This document shows, piece after piece, positions 27,053 through 35,793 of a DNA stretch of 36,353 nt. The notes beneath the pieces were generated by a model. It saw nothing but the letters and a program-made list of their open reading frames with translations, made no database searches and had not been told where the DNA came from. A program made the translations under genes and the position numbers. Source of the stretch: Muribaculaceae bacterium (lineage in GTDB: Bacteria; Bacteroidota; Bacteroidia; Bacteroidales; Muribaculaceae); assembly GCA_022509185.1 (NCBI GenBank), contig JAFLTS010000021.1:1-36353 (forward strand), written 5' to 3'. Position 1 is the stretch's first letter. Every line of letters begins with the position of its first letter.

Positions 27053-28570
27053 ATGTTTGACAATATATTGATATGGTTTGTGGTGATACCTATAGCCATG
27101 ATGGCGGGATTAGGCATCTGCCACAATAGCGGGATGAAAGCTATCCGGTGGGTGATGGTGGTTTGTTCCACCGTTCTGCTTGCACTTGCCATCTGGGTAT
27201 GTTGCGATTTTCTACGCCTTCGAGAAATGGGTGTGACAGATGAAATGCTGTTCACCGGGAGCTGGATGTGGTATGCTCCGCTTAACATCCATCTGGCTGT
27301 GGGTGTGGATGGTATCTCCGTATTGATGCTTTTGCTTTCAGCAATTATCGTATTTGCAGGCACTTTTGCATCATGGAAAATTAACCCGTTGCCAAAGAAT
27401 TTCTTCTTATGGTATGCCCTGCTGAGCACAGGAGTCTTCGGATTTTTTATCTCGATAGATATTTTCACAATGTTTATGTTCTACGAGGTAGCTCTAATTC
27501 CGATGTATCTTCTCATAGGCGTCTGGGGCACAGGCCGGAAAGAATATTCAGCTATGAAGCTTACTCTTATGCTTATGGGTGGTTCTGCATTCCTAATGCT
27601 CGGCTTGCTTGGTATTTTCTGGCATAGTGCACCGGAGGGCGGACAACTTACATGGAATATACTGGAAATATCCCATAATAATGCCATTGATCCCGATTGG
27701 CAATACATGTTATTCTTCTTTACCTTTGTGGGATTCGGTGTTTTAGGGGCTATGTTCCCCTTCCACACATGGAGTCCCGACGGTCATGCCAGCGCACCGA
27801 CGGCTGTATCTATGCTTCATGCCGGTGTGCTTATGAAACTTGGAGGATATGGCTGTTTCCGTATCGCAATTTTCCTATTGCCTCAAGCTGCAAATGAATT
27901 ATCCTGGATATTTATTATCCTTACGGGTATCAGCATCGTTTACGGAGCCTTTTCAGCTTGTGTGCAAACCGACCTCAAATATATCAATGCCTATTCTTCG
28001 GTGTCACACTGCGGCATGGTGCTGTTTGCCATATTGATGCTTAATGCCACTGCGATGACAGGTGCCATAATGCAGATGTTGTCGCACGGTTTGATGACGG
28101 CTCTTTTCTTTGCACTGATCGGTATGATTTATGGAAGAACCCATACACGCGACATACGCCAGATGGGAGGTTTGATGCGCATAATGCCTTATCTTGGCGT
28201 ATGCTACATGATTGCCGGTTTCGCTTCTTTAGGTCTTCCGGGTCTTTCAGGATTCGTTGCTGAAATGACTATCTTCTTCGGAGCCTTCCAGGATGCGGAT
28301 GTGTTCCACAGGATTTTCGTGATATGTGCCACTACTGCAATTGTTATCACAGCGGTTTATATTCTGCGGGTGGTTGGAAAATTGCTTCTTGGCCCTGTGC
28401 AAGATGATCATCATCTATCTCTTACAGATGCCACATGGTTTGAGAGGCTGGCTACAGTGACATTGATTCTGTGTATAGCCGGTATAGGTTGCTTCCCCAA
28501 CTGGATAAATGAAGCTATCAACCATAGTTTCACTCCTATCATCAATGCCCTTCAGGCAAGTGTGTTCTAA
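27053..28570 (+). CDS. nuoM: Complex I subunit M (antiporter-like)
   Basis: A 505-residue antiporter-like subunit. Diagnostic blocks are DIFTMFMFYEVALIPMYLLIGVWG with the conserved Glu, PFHTWSPDGHASAPTAVSMLHAGVLMKLGGYG, and the SSVSHCGMVLFAILMLN helix. There are about 14 membrane helices. It is separated from nuoL by 63 bases with no terminator. The length agrees with other NuoM proteins. Confidence 0.96.
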   Translation: MFDNILIWFVVIPIAMMAGLGICHNSGMKAIRWVMVVCSTVLLALAIWVCCDFLRLREMGVTDEMLFTGSWMWYAPLNIHLAVGVDGISVLMLLLSAIIVFAGTFASWKINPLPKNFFLWYALLSTGVFGFFISIDIFTMFMFYEVALIPMYLLIGVWGTGRKEYSAMKLTLMLMGGSAFLMLGLLGIFWHSAPEGGQLTWNILEISHNNAIDPDWQYMLFFFTFVGFGVLGAMFPFHTWSPDGHASAPTAVSMLHAGVLMKLGGYGCFRIAIFLLPQAANELSWIFIILTGISIVYGAFSACVQTDLKYINAYSSVSHCGMVLFAILMLNATAMTGAIMQMLSHGLMTALFFALIGMIYGRTHTRDIRQMGGLMRIMPYLGVCYMIAGFASLGLPGLSGFVAEMTIFFGAFQDADVFHRIFVICATTAIVITAVYILRVVGKLLLGPVQDDHHLSLTDATWFERLATVTLILCIAGIGCFPNWINEAINHSFTPIINALQASVF

Positions 28571-28609
28571 TCATTGAAAGTTTGACAAGATAAAACAAGC
28601 GATTCAAAA

Positions 28610-30085
28610 ATGACTTATTCACAGTTTGGACATATGATCCCCGAGATGATAATTCTCGGAATCTTCATACTTGTGTTTCTTTTCGACACTTTTACAGGAG
28701 AGAAGTGCAAGAAGGTGCTGACACCTTTCACCACTATTCTTTTCGGATTGGGCACTATAGCTATCTGGGTGATACCGGCTCCGGGAGAAAGTGTTTTTGG
28801 CGGAATGTATATCAACGATACTGCCACTAATGCTATCAAGGCTATTCTTAATATCGGTGTATTCATAGTTTTCTTACAGAGTGCCAAATGGCTTGAAAGC
28901 GAAGACGCAGCTGTTAGAAAAGGAGAATTCTATGAATTGATTTTGGTCACCGTTTTTGGAATGTATCTGATGGTATCAGCCCGTCACTTCCTGCTTTTCA
29001 TAATCGGACTCGAATCGGCTTCATTACCTTTGGCTGCTTTAGTGGCTTTCAACAAAAGGAAATATGAAAGCAATGAAGCTGCCATTAAATATATAATGAC
29101 CGCAGTGTTTTCTTCAGCTGTGTTGCTTGTCGGCTTGTCGTTTATATATGCGTTTTCCGGTGGATCCCTTTATTTCAATGACCTGGCAGTGACAATCTCC
29201 CAGGGTGAAATGAGCGGGCTTCTTTTAGTGGCTTTAGCTTTCATGATTGCCGGTATAGGCTTCAAGCTTTCTTTGGTTCCATTCCACTTATGGACTGCAG
29301 ATGTTTATCAGGGAGCACCGACAGCAGTAACCAGTTTCCTATCGGTTGTTTCCAAAGGTGCGGCAGCTTTTGCATTCTTTATTATTTTTACCCAATGTTT
29401 CGGCGCAGTTTACTCCGATGCATGGGAATGGATGATGTATGGAGTGATTATCCTCACCATAACTGTGGGAAACCTTTTTGCTATCCGGCAAAAGAACATG
29501 AAACGCTTTATGGCCTTTTCCTCTATTTCACAAGCCGGATATATTATGCTTGGTGTGATGGCAGGAGAAACTCTGGGCCTATCAGCTCTAATTTTCTATG
29601 TATTCGTTTACGTTGTAAGTAACCTTGGTGCTTTCCTAGTAATCAATACCATAGAAGAAAACACAGGCTATCTTTCCATGGATGATTACAACGGACTACA
29701 TAAAACCAATCCATGGCTGTCGTTTGCTATGACTCTGGCCATGTTCTCACTTGCCGGTATCCCACCCTTTGCAGGTTTCTTTAGTAAGATATTGATCTTT
29801 ACTTCGGTAACTTCTACTAATTCATGGGCCCTATATATGCTTGTTTTGGTAGCATTGATCAATACCATCATTTCTCTTTATTACTATCTGTTGGTTGTTA
29901 AAGCAATGTGGATTGCACCTGATGAACCGAAAGTGGGTGTTATCAAAACTTTCAAATGCGAGAAAGTGGGTCTTTGGCTTTGTGTAGCGGGTATAATTTT
30001 CTTCGGTCTCGTACCCTTCATCTATCAATACTGTTATGATGCCGTGGTTAATTCGATTAAAATCCTGAATGTAATTATACCGTAA
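28610..30085 (+). CDS. nuoN: Complex I subunit N (antiporter-like)
   Basis: A 491-residue antiporter-like subunit. It has GLESASLPLAALVAFNKRK with the conserved Glu, LSLVPFHLWTADVYQGAPTAVTSFLSVVSKGAA, and RFMAFSSISQAGYIMLGVMAG. It is the last gene of the cluster and is followed by a strong terminator. No nuoE, nuoF or nuoG lies anywhere in the cluster, so the NADH-oxidising module is missing, as is usual for Bacteroidota. Confidence 0.96.
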   Translation: MTYSQFGHMIPEMIILGIFILVFLFDTFTGEKCKKVLTPFTTILFGLGTIAIWVIPAPGESVFGGMYINDTATNAIKAILNIGVFIVFLQSAKWLESEDAAVRKGEFYELILVTVFGMYLMVSARHFLLFIIGLESASLPLAALVAFNKRKYESNEAAIKYIMTAVFSSAVLLVGLSFIYAFSGGSLYFNDLAVTISQGEMSGLLLVALAFMIAGIGFKLSLVPFHLWTADVYQGAPTAVTSFLSVVSKGAAAFAFFIIFTQCFGAVYSDAWEWMMYGVIILTITVGNLFAIRQKNMKRFMAFSSISQAGYIMLGVMAGETLGLSALIFYVFVYVVSNLGAFLVINTIEENTGYLSMDDYNGLHKTNPWLSFAMTLAMFSLAGIPPFAGFFSKILIFTSVTSTNSWALYMLVLVALINTIISLYYYLLVVKAMWIAPDEPKVGVIKTFKCEKVGLWLCVAGIIFFGLVPFIYQYCYDAVVNSIKILNVIIP

Positions 30086-30104
30086 AAACTTTAAGATAAA
30101 AATT

Positions 30105-30141
30105 AATGCCGGGAATCAATTTAAGATTTCCGGCATTTTTT
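30105..30141. terminator. Terminator after nuoN, probably bidirectional
   Basis: AATGCCGG (30105-30112) pairs with CCGGCATT (30130-30137), with further pairs inside the stem, and TTTTTT follows. On the minus strand the hairpin is followed by AATTTTTATC, so it may also end the convergent GH2 gene. Confidence 0.85.
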
Positions 30142-30156
30142 ATGGGTTTCTCTATT

Positions 30157-32937
30157 TTACCATTTGGAATTATAGGTCTCGTTTTTTAATTCTTTTATAA
30201 GTCTTGCAGTAGATGGTTTTGTAAGTAAATTAGTTACTTGTTCGGTTGTCAGGGTAAGAGAGGGTTTGCATTCCTTACTGGCCATATATTCTTTCACAGA
30301 TTGAAGAAACCATCTTCCCTCCGGAGATTCTTCCAATTTTCGAGGATTTGCTGAAAGAATCATAAGCTTACCTTTCCCGACATTACATTCCAACATGATT
30401 GCTAGCCTGAAATTTCTTTCCACGTTGTCAATGACTTCTACAATTGGTTCAAAATCTGCCGGAAGCCGATCAATGATAAGTGGTCGGGAATTGACAATTA
30501 TAGGATACCATTGCCACGAAGTATGAATATCAGAAGGGAAATTCTTTAAAGAAGGATGATCGTTGAAAATATTAAGTCCTAATGTACCGGGGGAGGGAGG
30601 GAGATTCATTTCATCACAAATAGTGCGGAACATTCTATAATTCCAGAAATCATTTATAAATAAGGGATCAATTGAAGCTTTTGCAATTAATGAAGAATCC
30701 GGACATAGAATCACATTTTCCCCTCTATCTAAAGCCTTGAATGCATCGTTCAGATTTTCAGTCAGAACTACATTATTCACCTTAGGCATAGATTTAGGAT
30801 ATACATAAAAATCATAGGTGTTCAGAATCTTATTGTCAGCGGAAAGATTAAGTGTGAATTTTTGTGGCCGGGATAAAGAAGGAACTTTAAATATAACAGG
30901 GAGATTTTCAATTATTCCTATTCCGGGAGTAGCTTCTGAAGATCCTTTAGCAAAACCGGTATTAAAGTCTACAAACTTTATTGTATCCGGGTTTTCTGTG
31001 TAATTCACTGTAAGCATAGGGATTTCAACCAGTTCTCCTTCTGTAAAACTGAATTTTGGGAACTCAGCCAATAAGGTCAGGTCGGAAGCCGATTTCCTCC
31101 ATTCTTCGGGAGTGATAAATCCTTTGGATTCCATAAAGGGATTTAACATTCCAACTAAAGCAGTTCCTTGTCCGGGATAATCTTGAATTCCGAATAATTG
31201 AAAACCTGAAATACCCGGAGAACGTAAGGCCATCTCTATTTCAGCCTTGTATAATTGAGCCGCCCATTTTCCTGATGCCTCGTTAAACCGGGAGCTCTTC
31301 CTATAAGTGCCCGCTTCCTGCGCTCTCTTCTGAAATTCCTTCAGATTGTCAGGTTTTAGAAGGCCGGTGTATTTTTCAATTTCAGAAAAGTCGGGGTAAG
31401 ATTGATATTGGCCGGTTTCATGAGATATAACAGGCACAGAGATACCTTTTGTGGAGTTACCGAAATTATCCTTTGAACTCGGATAATGGGAATTAAAATA
31501 TCCACCGGTGGAGGAATCGGCAAAAGAAACAGCACCTCTAATTGAGGTATTGATGTCATCAGAAGTTTTTGCGCTCACTATAAAATCTTCTTCACCTATT
31601 TCTCCATTCATTCCCAAATAGACATTAGAACCATAGGTAGCCAATAAATTTGGATTTATAGTTTTGGCTTCTTTCATATATTCTCCCATCAAACCTATAT
31701 CCCCCCATAACTCATTACCAACGGAAAACATGACGAAAGAAGGATGATTAGAATATTCCTCCAATATTCCTTTCATGTCTTCCTTAAGAAACTTATTGTG
31801 AAACTTCAAATCCCTGTCTAATTCACCCCAGATGGGAAGTTCCACTAATAAATAAAACCCGAGCTTGTCGGCAGCCTCAAAAGCAGCTTCAGGTGGTGTC
31901 CATGAATGAAACCTTACATGATTGAATCCATAATCTTTTAAAATGGAGAAATAGGTTATCCAGCTTTCCAAATCTGTGGGAGCATATCCTGTGAGGGGGA
32001 AAACAGCCGCATTTACCGTGCCGCGCAGAAAAACCGGATTCCCATTAATGGTAAAATTGCTATTTTCTGTTGAAAAATCCTTGAAACCGGTGGTGAGTTT
32101 AAACACATCTATAACTTCCCCATCCTTATTTTTTAATATACTTTCCACAGGATGTAGTTGGGGATTGTTAGCACTCCAAAGCCAACCGGAATCAATGGGA
32201 ATTTTAATTTCTGCATAAACTTCTCCTTGCTTGATCTTACCCTCGACGTTCTTCTCTCCCGATATATTTACAGTAACCATATAATCTTGAGAAGCCGGTG
32301 AAGATAGCCATATATTACCTTTAAATAGATTCCCGGAATTTTCTTTTGTAAAAGTAATATCCTTAATATGATTGGGATTTTTTGCAATTAAGAACATCTT
32401 TCCTAACATGCCGTTCCAATTGGTCTGGGTAGATTCTGATACTGCATGAGAGCTTCTGGCCACAATAGGAGGGATACTATCGGCATTGTTGACATTGATT
32501 TCAATTAAATGTTTACCCGGTGTAAGATAAGAAGAAAGGTCATATTTCTGTGGAGAGGAAATACGGGAATTATAGTGGATAATTCTACCGTCAATAGAAA
32601 CTGAAGATGGCTTGCTGCGTTCTATAAAAAGTTCTATCTGTTTATCTTTCCAATTTTGAGGAATTTCTATATTCCGGCTATAAGTGGCGTTTCCCGCAAA
32701 AGAAAATTCTCGTCGCAGTTGAGCTGTGTTATCACTTTCAGGATTATAAACCGATTTATGGGCCATGTCGAGAGTACCCGGGAGATTAATGAATCCTTCT
32801 CCGGGAATAGAACTTGGAGCACCCGTTAGCCTGTAAAGCCATTGCCCTGAAAGATCGATAGAGTCTCTAACGGAAGCATCGGCTACTAAGAAAGTTAAGA
32901 GGGAAAGAACTGTAGATATAAAGAATTTTTTTATCAT
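30157..32937 (-). CDS. Secreted glycoside hydrolase family 2 protein
   Basis: 926 residues from the ATG at 32937, where a signal peptide begins (MIKKFFISTVLSLLTFLVADA). A longer frame exists upstream, but it runs through the promoter region and lacks an exported start. The N-terminal jelly-roll sugar-binding domain (about 30-220) and Ig-like domain (about 220-330) precede the TIM barrel. The acid/base catalyst is probably Glu409 in FSVGNELWGD, and the nucleophile Glu507 in VISHETGQY. Both motifs are typical of GH2. The C-terminal 300 residues are less conserved. It is probably periplasmic and active on a plant or host glycan. The substrate (beta-galactoside, mannoside or glucuronide) cannot be told from sequence. 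No SusC/SusD pair is nearby. Confidence 0.88.
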   Translation of the reverse strand: MIKKFFISTVLSLLTFLVADASVRDSIDLSGQWLYRLTGAPSSIPGEGFINLPGTLDMAHKSVYNPESDNTAQLRREFSFAGNATYSRNIEIPQNWKDKQIELFIERSKPSSVSIDGRIIHYNSRISSPQKYDLSSYLTPGKHLIEINVNNADSIPPIVARSSHAVSESTQTNWNGMLGKMFLIAKNPNHIKDITFTKENSGNLFKGNIWLSSPASQDYMVTVNISGEKNVEGKIKQGEVYAEIKIPIDSGWLWSANNPQLHPVESILKNKDGEVIDVFKLTTGFKDFSTENSNFTINGNPVFLRGTVNAAVFPLTGYAPTDLESWITYFSILKDYGFNHVRFHSWTPPEAAFEAADKLGFYLLVELPIWGELDRDLKFHNKFLKEDMKGILEEYSNHPSFVMFSVGNELWGDIGLMGEYMKEAKTINPNLLATYGSNVYLGMNGEIGEEDFIVSAKTSDDINTSIRGAVSFADSSTGGYFNSHYPSSKDNFGNSTKGISVPVISHETGQYQSYPDFSEIEKYTGLLKPDNLKEFQKRAQEAGTYRKSSRFNEASGKWAAQLYKAEIEMALRSPGISGFQLFGIQDYPGQGTALVGMLNPFMESKGFITPEEWRKSASDLTLLAEFPKFSFTEGELVEIPMLTVNYTENPDTIKFVDFNTGFAKGSSEATPGIGIIENLPVIFKVPSLSRPQKFTLNLSADNKILNTYDFYVYPKSMPKVNNVVLTENLNDAFKALDRGENVILCPDSSLIAKASIDPLFINDFWNYRMFRTICDEMNLPPSPGTLGLNIFNDHPSLKNFPSDIHTSWQWYPIIVNSRPLIIDRLPADFEPIVEVIDNVERNFRLAIMLECNVGKGKLMILSANPRKLEESPEGRWFLQSVKEYMASKECKPSLTLTTEQVTNLLTKPSTARLIKELKNETYNSKW

Positions 32938-32942
32938 TATTG

Positions 32943-32950
32943 CAAAGTTA
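32943..32950 (-). promoter_or_regulatory. -7-like element immediately before the GH2 gene
   Basis: Read on the minus strand, TAACTTTG fits TAnnTTTG and ends only 5 bases before the ATG at 32937. If used, the transcript would start at or next to the start codon (leaderless). No matching upstream element is seen. Confidence 0.35.
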
Positions 32951-33035
32951 ATATCTTTTTTCGATAGAGAGCTTAGATTACTATTTCTTGGAGAAAGGAA
33001 TAAACAGTAGATATGAGTATAAAAAATGTTAAGAA

Positions 33036-33067
33036 TTTGTGTGTTGAAATATAAAGGATTAACTTTG
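33036..33067 (+). promoter_or_regulatory. Bacteroides-type promoter for greA
   Basis: TTTG (33036-33039), then 20 bases, then TAACTTTG (33060-33067). Both elements and the spacing fit the Bacteroides consensus. The transcript should start near 33074, giving a leader of about 135 bases before greA. Confidence 0.7.
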
Positions 33068-33153
33068 CACTGCAAAAGAGGGAACACCTCGACTCAGGGT
33101 CTTTTCATTTAGCCGGATAATGATGGCAATGGAAGATTCTTTATTTTTTTACT

Positions 33154-33181
33154 CTCCGGAGAAAGACTCCGGAGGATTTTT
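33154..33181 (+). promoter_or_regulatory. Terminator-like hairpin in the greA leader
   Basis: Two copies of the palindrome CTCCGGAG (33154-33161 and 33167-33174) can form an 8-bp GC-rich stem around the loop AAAGA, followed by GATTTTT. It lies between the promoter and greA, so it would act as an attenuator or as the end of a short RNA of about 110 bases. On the minus strand the hairpin is not followed by T. Confidence 0.5.
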
Positions 33182-33210
33182 AATTATCCAAAACAAAAAA
33201 GAGACAGAAA

Positions 33211-33675
33211 ATGGCGACTTATCTAACACAAGAAGGATACGATAAAAAAATGAAAGAACTGAACGAATTAGAAGCTCAGAGGCCATTTATCAAGCAGGCA
33301 ATAGCCGAGGCAAGGGATAAAGGTGATCTTTCAGAAAACGCAGAATATGATGCAGCCAAAGAGGCTCAAGGAATGTTGGAAATGAAGATTGCTAAAATAA
33401 AAGAACTTATAGCAAGTGCACGTATCATCGATGACAGCAATCTTAACACGGAGGTGGTGCAACTCCTCAATACAGTCACTATAAAAAACACAAAAAACGG
33501 AATGCAAGTAAGCTACACAATTGTAACTGAAAATGAAGCCAATTTCCGTGAAGGTAAGATAGCCAGCACCACACCTATAGCTCAGGGACTCATGGGCCAT
33601 AAAGTTGGTGAAAAAGTAAAGGTAAAAGCTCCTGCCGGTGAATTGGAGTTTGAAATCCTTAAGATAGAGATCTGA
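33211..33675 (+). CDS. greA: Transcription elongation factor GreA
   Basis: A 154-residue factor that rescues backtracked RNA polymerase by stimulating RNA cleavage. The N-terminal coiled coil has the DKGDLSENAEYDAAKE tip with the acidic residues that reach the active site. The C-terminal FKBP-like domain has TPIAQGLMGHKVGEKVKVKAP. The length is standard. It is followed after 41 bases by the HIT-family gene on the same strand. Confidence 0.96.
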   Translation: MATYLTQEGYDKKMKELNELEAQRPFIKQAIAEARDKGDLSENAEYDAAKEAQGMLEMKIAKIKELIASARIIDDSNLNTEVVQLLNTVTIKNTKNGMQVSYTIVTENEANFREGKIASTTPIAQGLMGHKVGEKVKVKAPAGELEFEILKIEI

Positions 33676-33716
33676 AGTTAAATAGATTATTTTATTATAA
33701 TCAAAAATAATTTATC

Positions 33717-34112
33717 ATGACAATATTCAGTAAGATCATAGCAGGAGAAATTCCTTCATATAAGGTAGCTGAAGACGATAATTTTTATGCCTTTCTTGAT
33801 ATCAATCCTATAGCTTGGGGACATACTCTTGTCGTGCCGAAAAAGGAAGTGGATTATATCTTTGATATGGAGAATAAGGATCTTGGTGAAATGGCTGTGT
33901 TCGCAAAAAAAGTGGCTGAAGCTATTAAGGAGGCTATACCATGTAAAAAAGTCGGCATGGCAGTTTTAGGTTTGGAAGTGCCCCATGCACATATACATCT
34001 TTTGCCATTAAAGAATGAAGGAGATATGGATTTCAAGCATAAGATAGAAAATCCTTCTCCGGAGAAAATGAAGGAGGTTTGTGAGGCAATCGCCTCTAAG
34101 TATAAGGGTTGA
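33717..34112 (+). CDS. HIT-family nucleotide-binding protein
   Basis: A 131-residue cytoplasmic member of the histidine-triad superfamily (HinT-like). The triad is His90, His92 and His94 in VPHAHIHLLPL. The N-terminal IFSKIIAGEIPSYKVAEDD and FLDINPIAWGHTLVVPKKE are typical of the Hint/PKCI branch, whose members hydrolyse AMP-lysine or other purine phosphoramidates. It probably shares a transcript with greA. Confidence 0.93.
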   Translation: MTIFSKIIAGEIPSYKVAEDDNFYAFLDINPIAWGHTLVVPKKEVDYIFDMENKDLGEMAVFAKKVAEAIKEAIPCKKVGMAVLGLEVPHAHIHLLPLKNEGDMDFKHKIENPSPEKMKEVCEAIASKYKG

Positions 34113-34143
34113 TTATAGTATAAAAATAATATATTATAATTTT

Positions 34144-34177
34144 AAAGCGATTCCATTCTTTGGAACCGCTTTTTTTG
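34144..34177 (+). terminator. Terminator after the HIT gene
   Basis: AAAGCG-A-TTCCA pairs with TGGAA-C-CGCTTT around a 5-base loop (one A/C mismatch inside the stem), with TTTTTTT following. Confidence 0.8.
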
Positions 34178-34448
34178 ATGTTCTTTGCTTTTATCTAAAG
34201 ACCCAATTGAAAAGTATTGTGCACTTTATTATTTTATCCCAATAATTTTATAAGTAAGATTGCGAAAGAATTTTGCAGCAATTTTAGAAACCTTATATAA
34301 TTAGAATGAGCTCTAAATAAAAGCTTCTATATCTTTTCATAATCTGTCGGTAATAATTGCCGCTTTTAGCATTTTTACCGCTACACTGCTTTTAAATCCT
34401 TAATTTCAAAGTAATTGCCTAGTTTTTCTTTTCACTGTAATAATACTG
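34178..34448. other. AT-rich intergenic region, nothing recognised
   Basis: Together with the preceding terminator this is more than 300 bases without a gene. It is AT-rich, has no long open frame on either strand and no clear promoter element. The pentamer ACTGT recurs at its right end as a direct repeat (around 34434-34449) with no evident role. Confidence 0.5.
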
Positions 34449-35228
34449 TTATTTTATAGCATTTATTGCTTCCTTATATAGTATAACAGCAGTTTCCTCA
34501 TCCATACTATTTGGGGGTATTGGAATAAATTCACTTTTTATTATAGTTCCGAGTAAAGTTAAGGCTGCGAGATAACTACCTTCTAAAGATGGGTGAAAAT
34601 TGTCATCGATATAAAGTTCAATTTCCGGATATTTATCCCTGATGTTCCTCCATGCAATTCCTACAGGAGCGACAGTGCCTCCGTTTTCATAAGCTAAATC
34701 TATATAGGTTGTAATGATCCTGTCTTGCATTAAGTCATAGGTATCATCAAGAGGATAATCCGTTTGACGAATGTTGCCATTTTTATGACCCCAAGTCATA
34801 TAATAGATTGTTTCTACTTCCGGAGAATATTTCTTTGCCAGACTGTCAATTTCAGCTGCATAGGGAAAAATATTTTCTGCTATGAATTTAGTGGAATATG
34901 CGGGGGTTGAACTGAATTCCTGCATTACTACATAATCCCAGCCTCCTTTTTCCAACTGACGTATTAATTCAGGGTTTTGAAGATGTCCTTTAAAACTTTC
35001 TCCTCCTTTAAGAATTCTTGTAGTTGAAACCGGAATTTTGTTTAGTTTAGCCATATCTTCAACCATTTTTGGGACATCGTTAAAGAAAGTAAAACTATTA
35101 CCTATCCATAAAATCCTAACTGAGTCAGGGCATTCATGATTGATTTTTATTTCAGAAGATTCATTTTGTGCTCTAACAAGAATTCCAATAGAAAGAAAGC
35201 ACATTAAAAGAAAAACTATTATTCTCAT
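34449..35228 (-). CDS. Secreted SGNH/GDSL-like hydrolase (DUF4886-like)
   Basis: 259 residues with a signal peptide ending at VRAQ (about residue 21). Block I is ILWIGNSFTFFNDVP, with Ser45 as the expected nucleophile. The C-terminal DDNFHPS gives the Asp209-x-x-His212 pair. GGESFKGHL and YYMTWGHKN supply block II and III positions. This arrangement (GNSFT rather than GDS) fits the DUF4886-type SGNH proteins of Bacteroidota, which are thought to be esterases acting on acylated sugars; the substrate is not known. It stands alone with AT-rich DNA on both sides. The upstream inverted repeat at 35275-35298 might be regulatory. Confidence 0.8.
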   Translation of the reverse strand: MRIIVFLLMCFLSIGILVRAQNESSEIKINHECPDSVRILWIGNSFTFFNDVPKMVEDMAKLNKIPVSTTRILKGGESFKGHLQNPELIRQLEKGGWDYVVMQEFSSTPAYSTKFIAENIFPYAAEIDSLAKKYSPEVETIYYMTWGHKNGNIRQTDYPLDDTYDLMQDRIITTYIDLAYENGGTVAPVGIAWRNIRDKYPEIELYIDDNFHPSLEGSYLAALTLLGTIIKSEFIPIPPNSMDEETAVILYKEAINAIK

Positions 35229-35573
35229 TTTTAAAATAAAATTGAGGTTAACATTATTGGAGTATCTTAAAATCCTAAGGTTCTTTAGATTACCTTAGAT
35301 TATCAGGGTAAAGATAATTAATTTAGGTAACTTAAATCTCATATGATTTTAAATTTTGATATCTTAGATGTTACAGAGATATAATTAAGAGAAGAGGCAT
35401 TGTTTTTCAGTATAATGGAAGTCGGCGAAAACAAACTTATGGATATTAGCTTGTCATAATATTGGATTAAAGGATTTCTAAATCATTAATTTATATTCGA
35501 GGAACGTTGTTAATGTAAAAACAAGAAAGCGATAATGTTAAATCACTTTTACGGGAGGTTGTCCATAATGGTA
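35229..35573. other. AT-rich gap with an inverted repeat
   Basis: A stretch of about 345 bases without a convincing gene. CTAAGGT (35275-35281) and ACCTTAG (35292-35298) form a 7-bp inverted repeat upstream of the hydrolase gene. The string TTAGAT recurs nearby (35285, 35295 and 35365 regions). A 14-codon frame at about 35415 is too short to call. I found no TAnnTTTG element for the hydrolase gene. Confidence 0.45.
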
Positions 35574-35793
35574 TTATACATCTAATCTTTTACCCTCAAT
35601 ATTGTAAACCAAGACTTCTTTTATCCACCTACATAGTAATGAGATTATCTTATCCTCGGTTTCTGTTATCCGATTTATAAGATGAGAGATAGGAATATTT
35701 CCATTTTGCTTTTTTTTCGATTTTATTATATTCCTTGCCAGCTAAATTATTAACCAATTCATCTATCAGAGGCTTAAATTCAATTAAGTTCAT
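35574..35793 (-). pseudogene. Small unknown gene split by a +1 base in an A8 run
   Basis: Reading from the ATG at 35793, the frame gives MNLIEFKPLIDELVNNLAGK up to IEKK, then meets a run of eight A (35717-35710 on the minus strand) and soon a stop at 35650. In the next frame the DNA reads on smoothly as GNIPISHLINRITETEDKII and then SLLCRWIKEVLVYNIEGKRL to a TAA at 35574. Removing one A would give a 72-residue protein of even composition. The start overlaps the previous gene by 14 bases, as in coupled genes. It could be a real frameshift, a sequence error in the homopolymer or a slippage site. No family was recognised. Confidence 0.55.

Noticed and set aside
26884..27468. Minus-strand open frame of 194 codons across the nuoL/nuoM junction
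   Set aside because: It spans the ends of two well-supported plus-strand genes; the product is Ile/Ser/Pro-rich low-complexity sequence without features.
32938..33087. 50-codon N-terminal extension of the GH2 protein
   Set aside because: The signal peptide starts at the internal Met; the extension is Asn/Phe/Leu-rich and covers the likely promoter.
35415..35460. 14-codon plus-strand frame in the AT-rich gap
   Set aside because: Too short, with no start signal, family match or conserved neighbour to support it.
35510..35600. Protein-like plus-strand stretch around 35520-35590 suggesting a relic gene
   Set aside because: It is interrupted by a stop right after its only ATG and overlaps the end of the split minus-strand gene; chance is the simpler reading.
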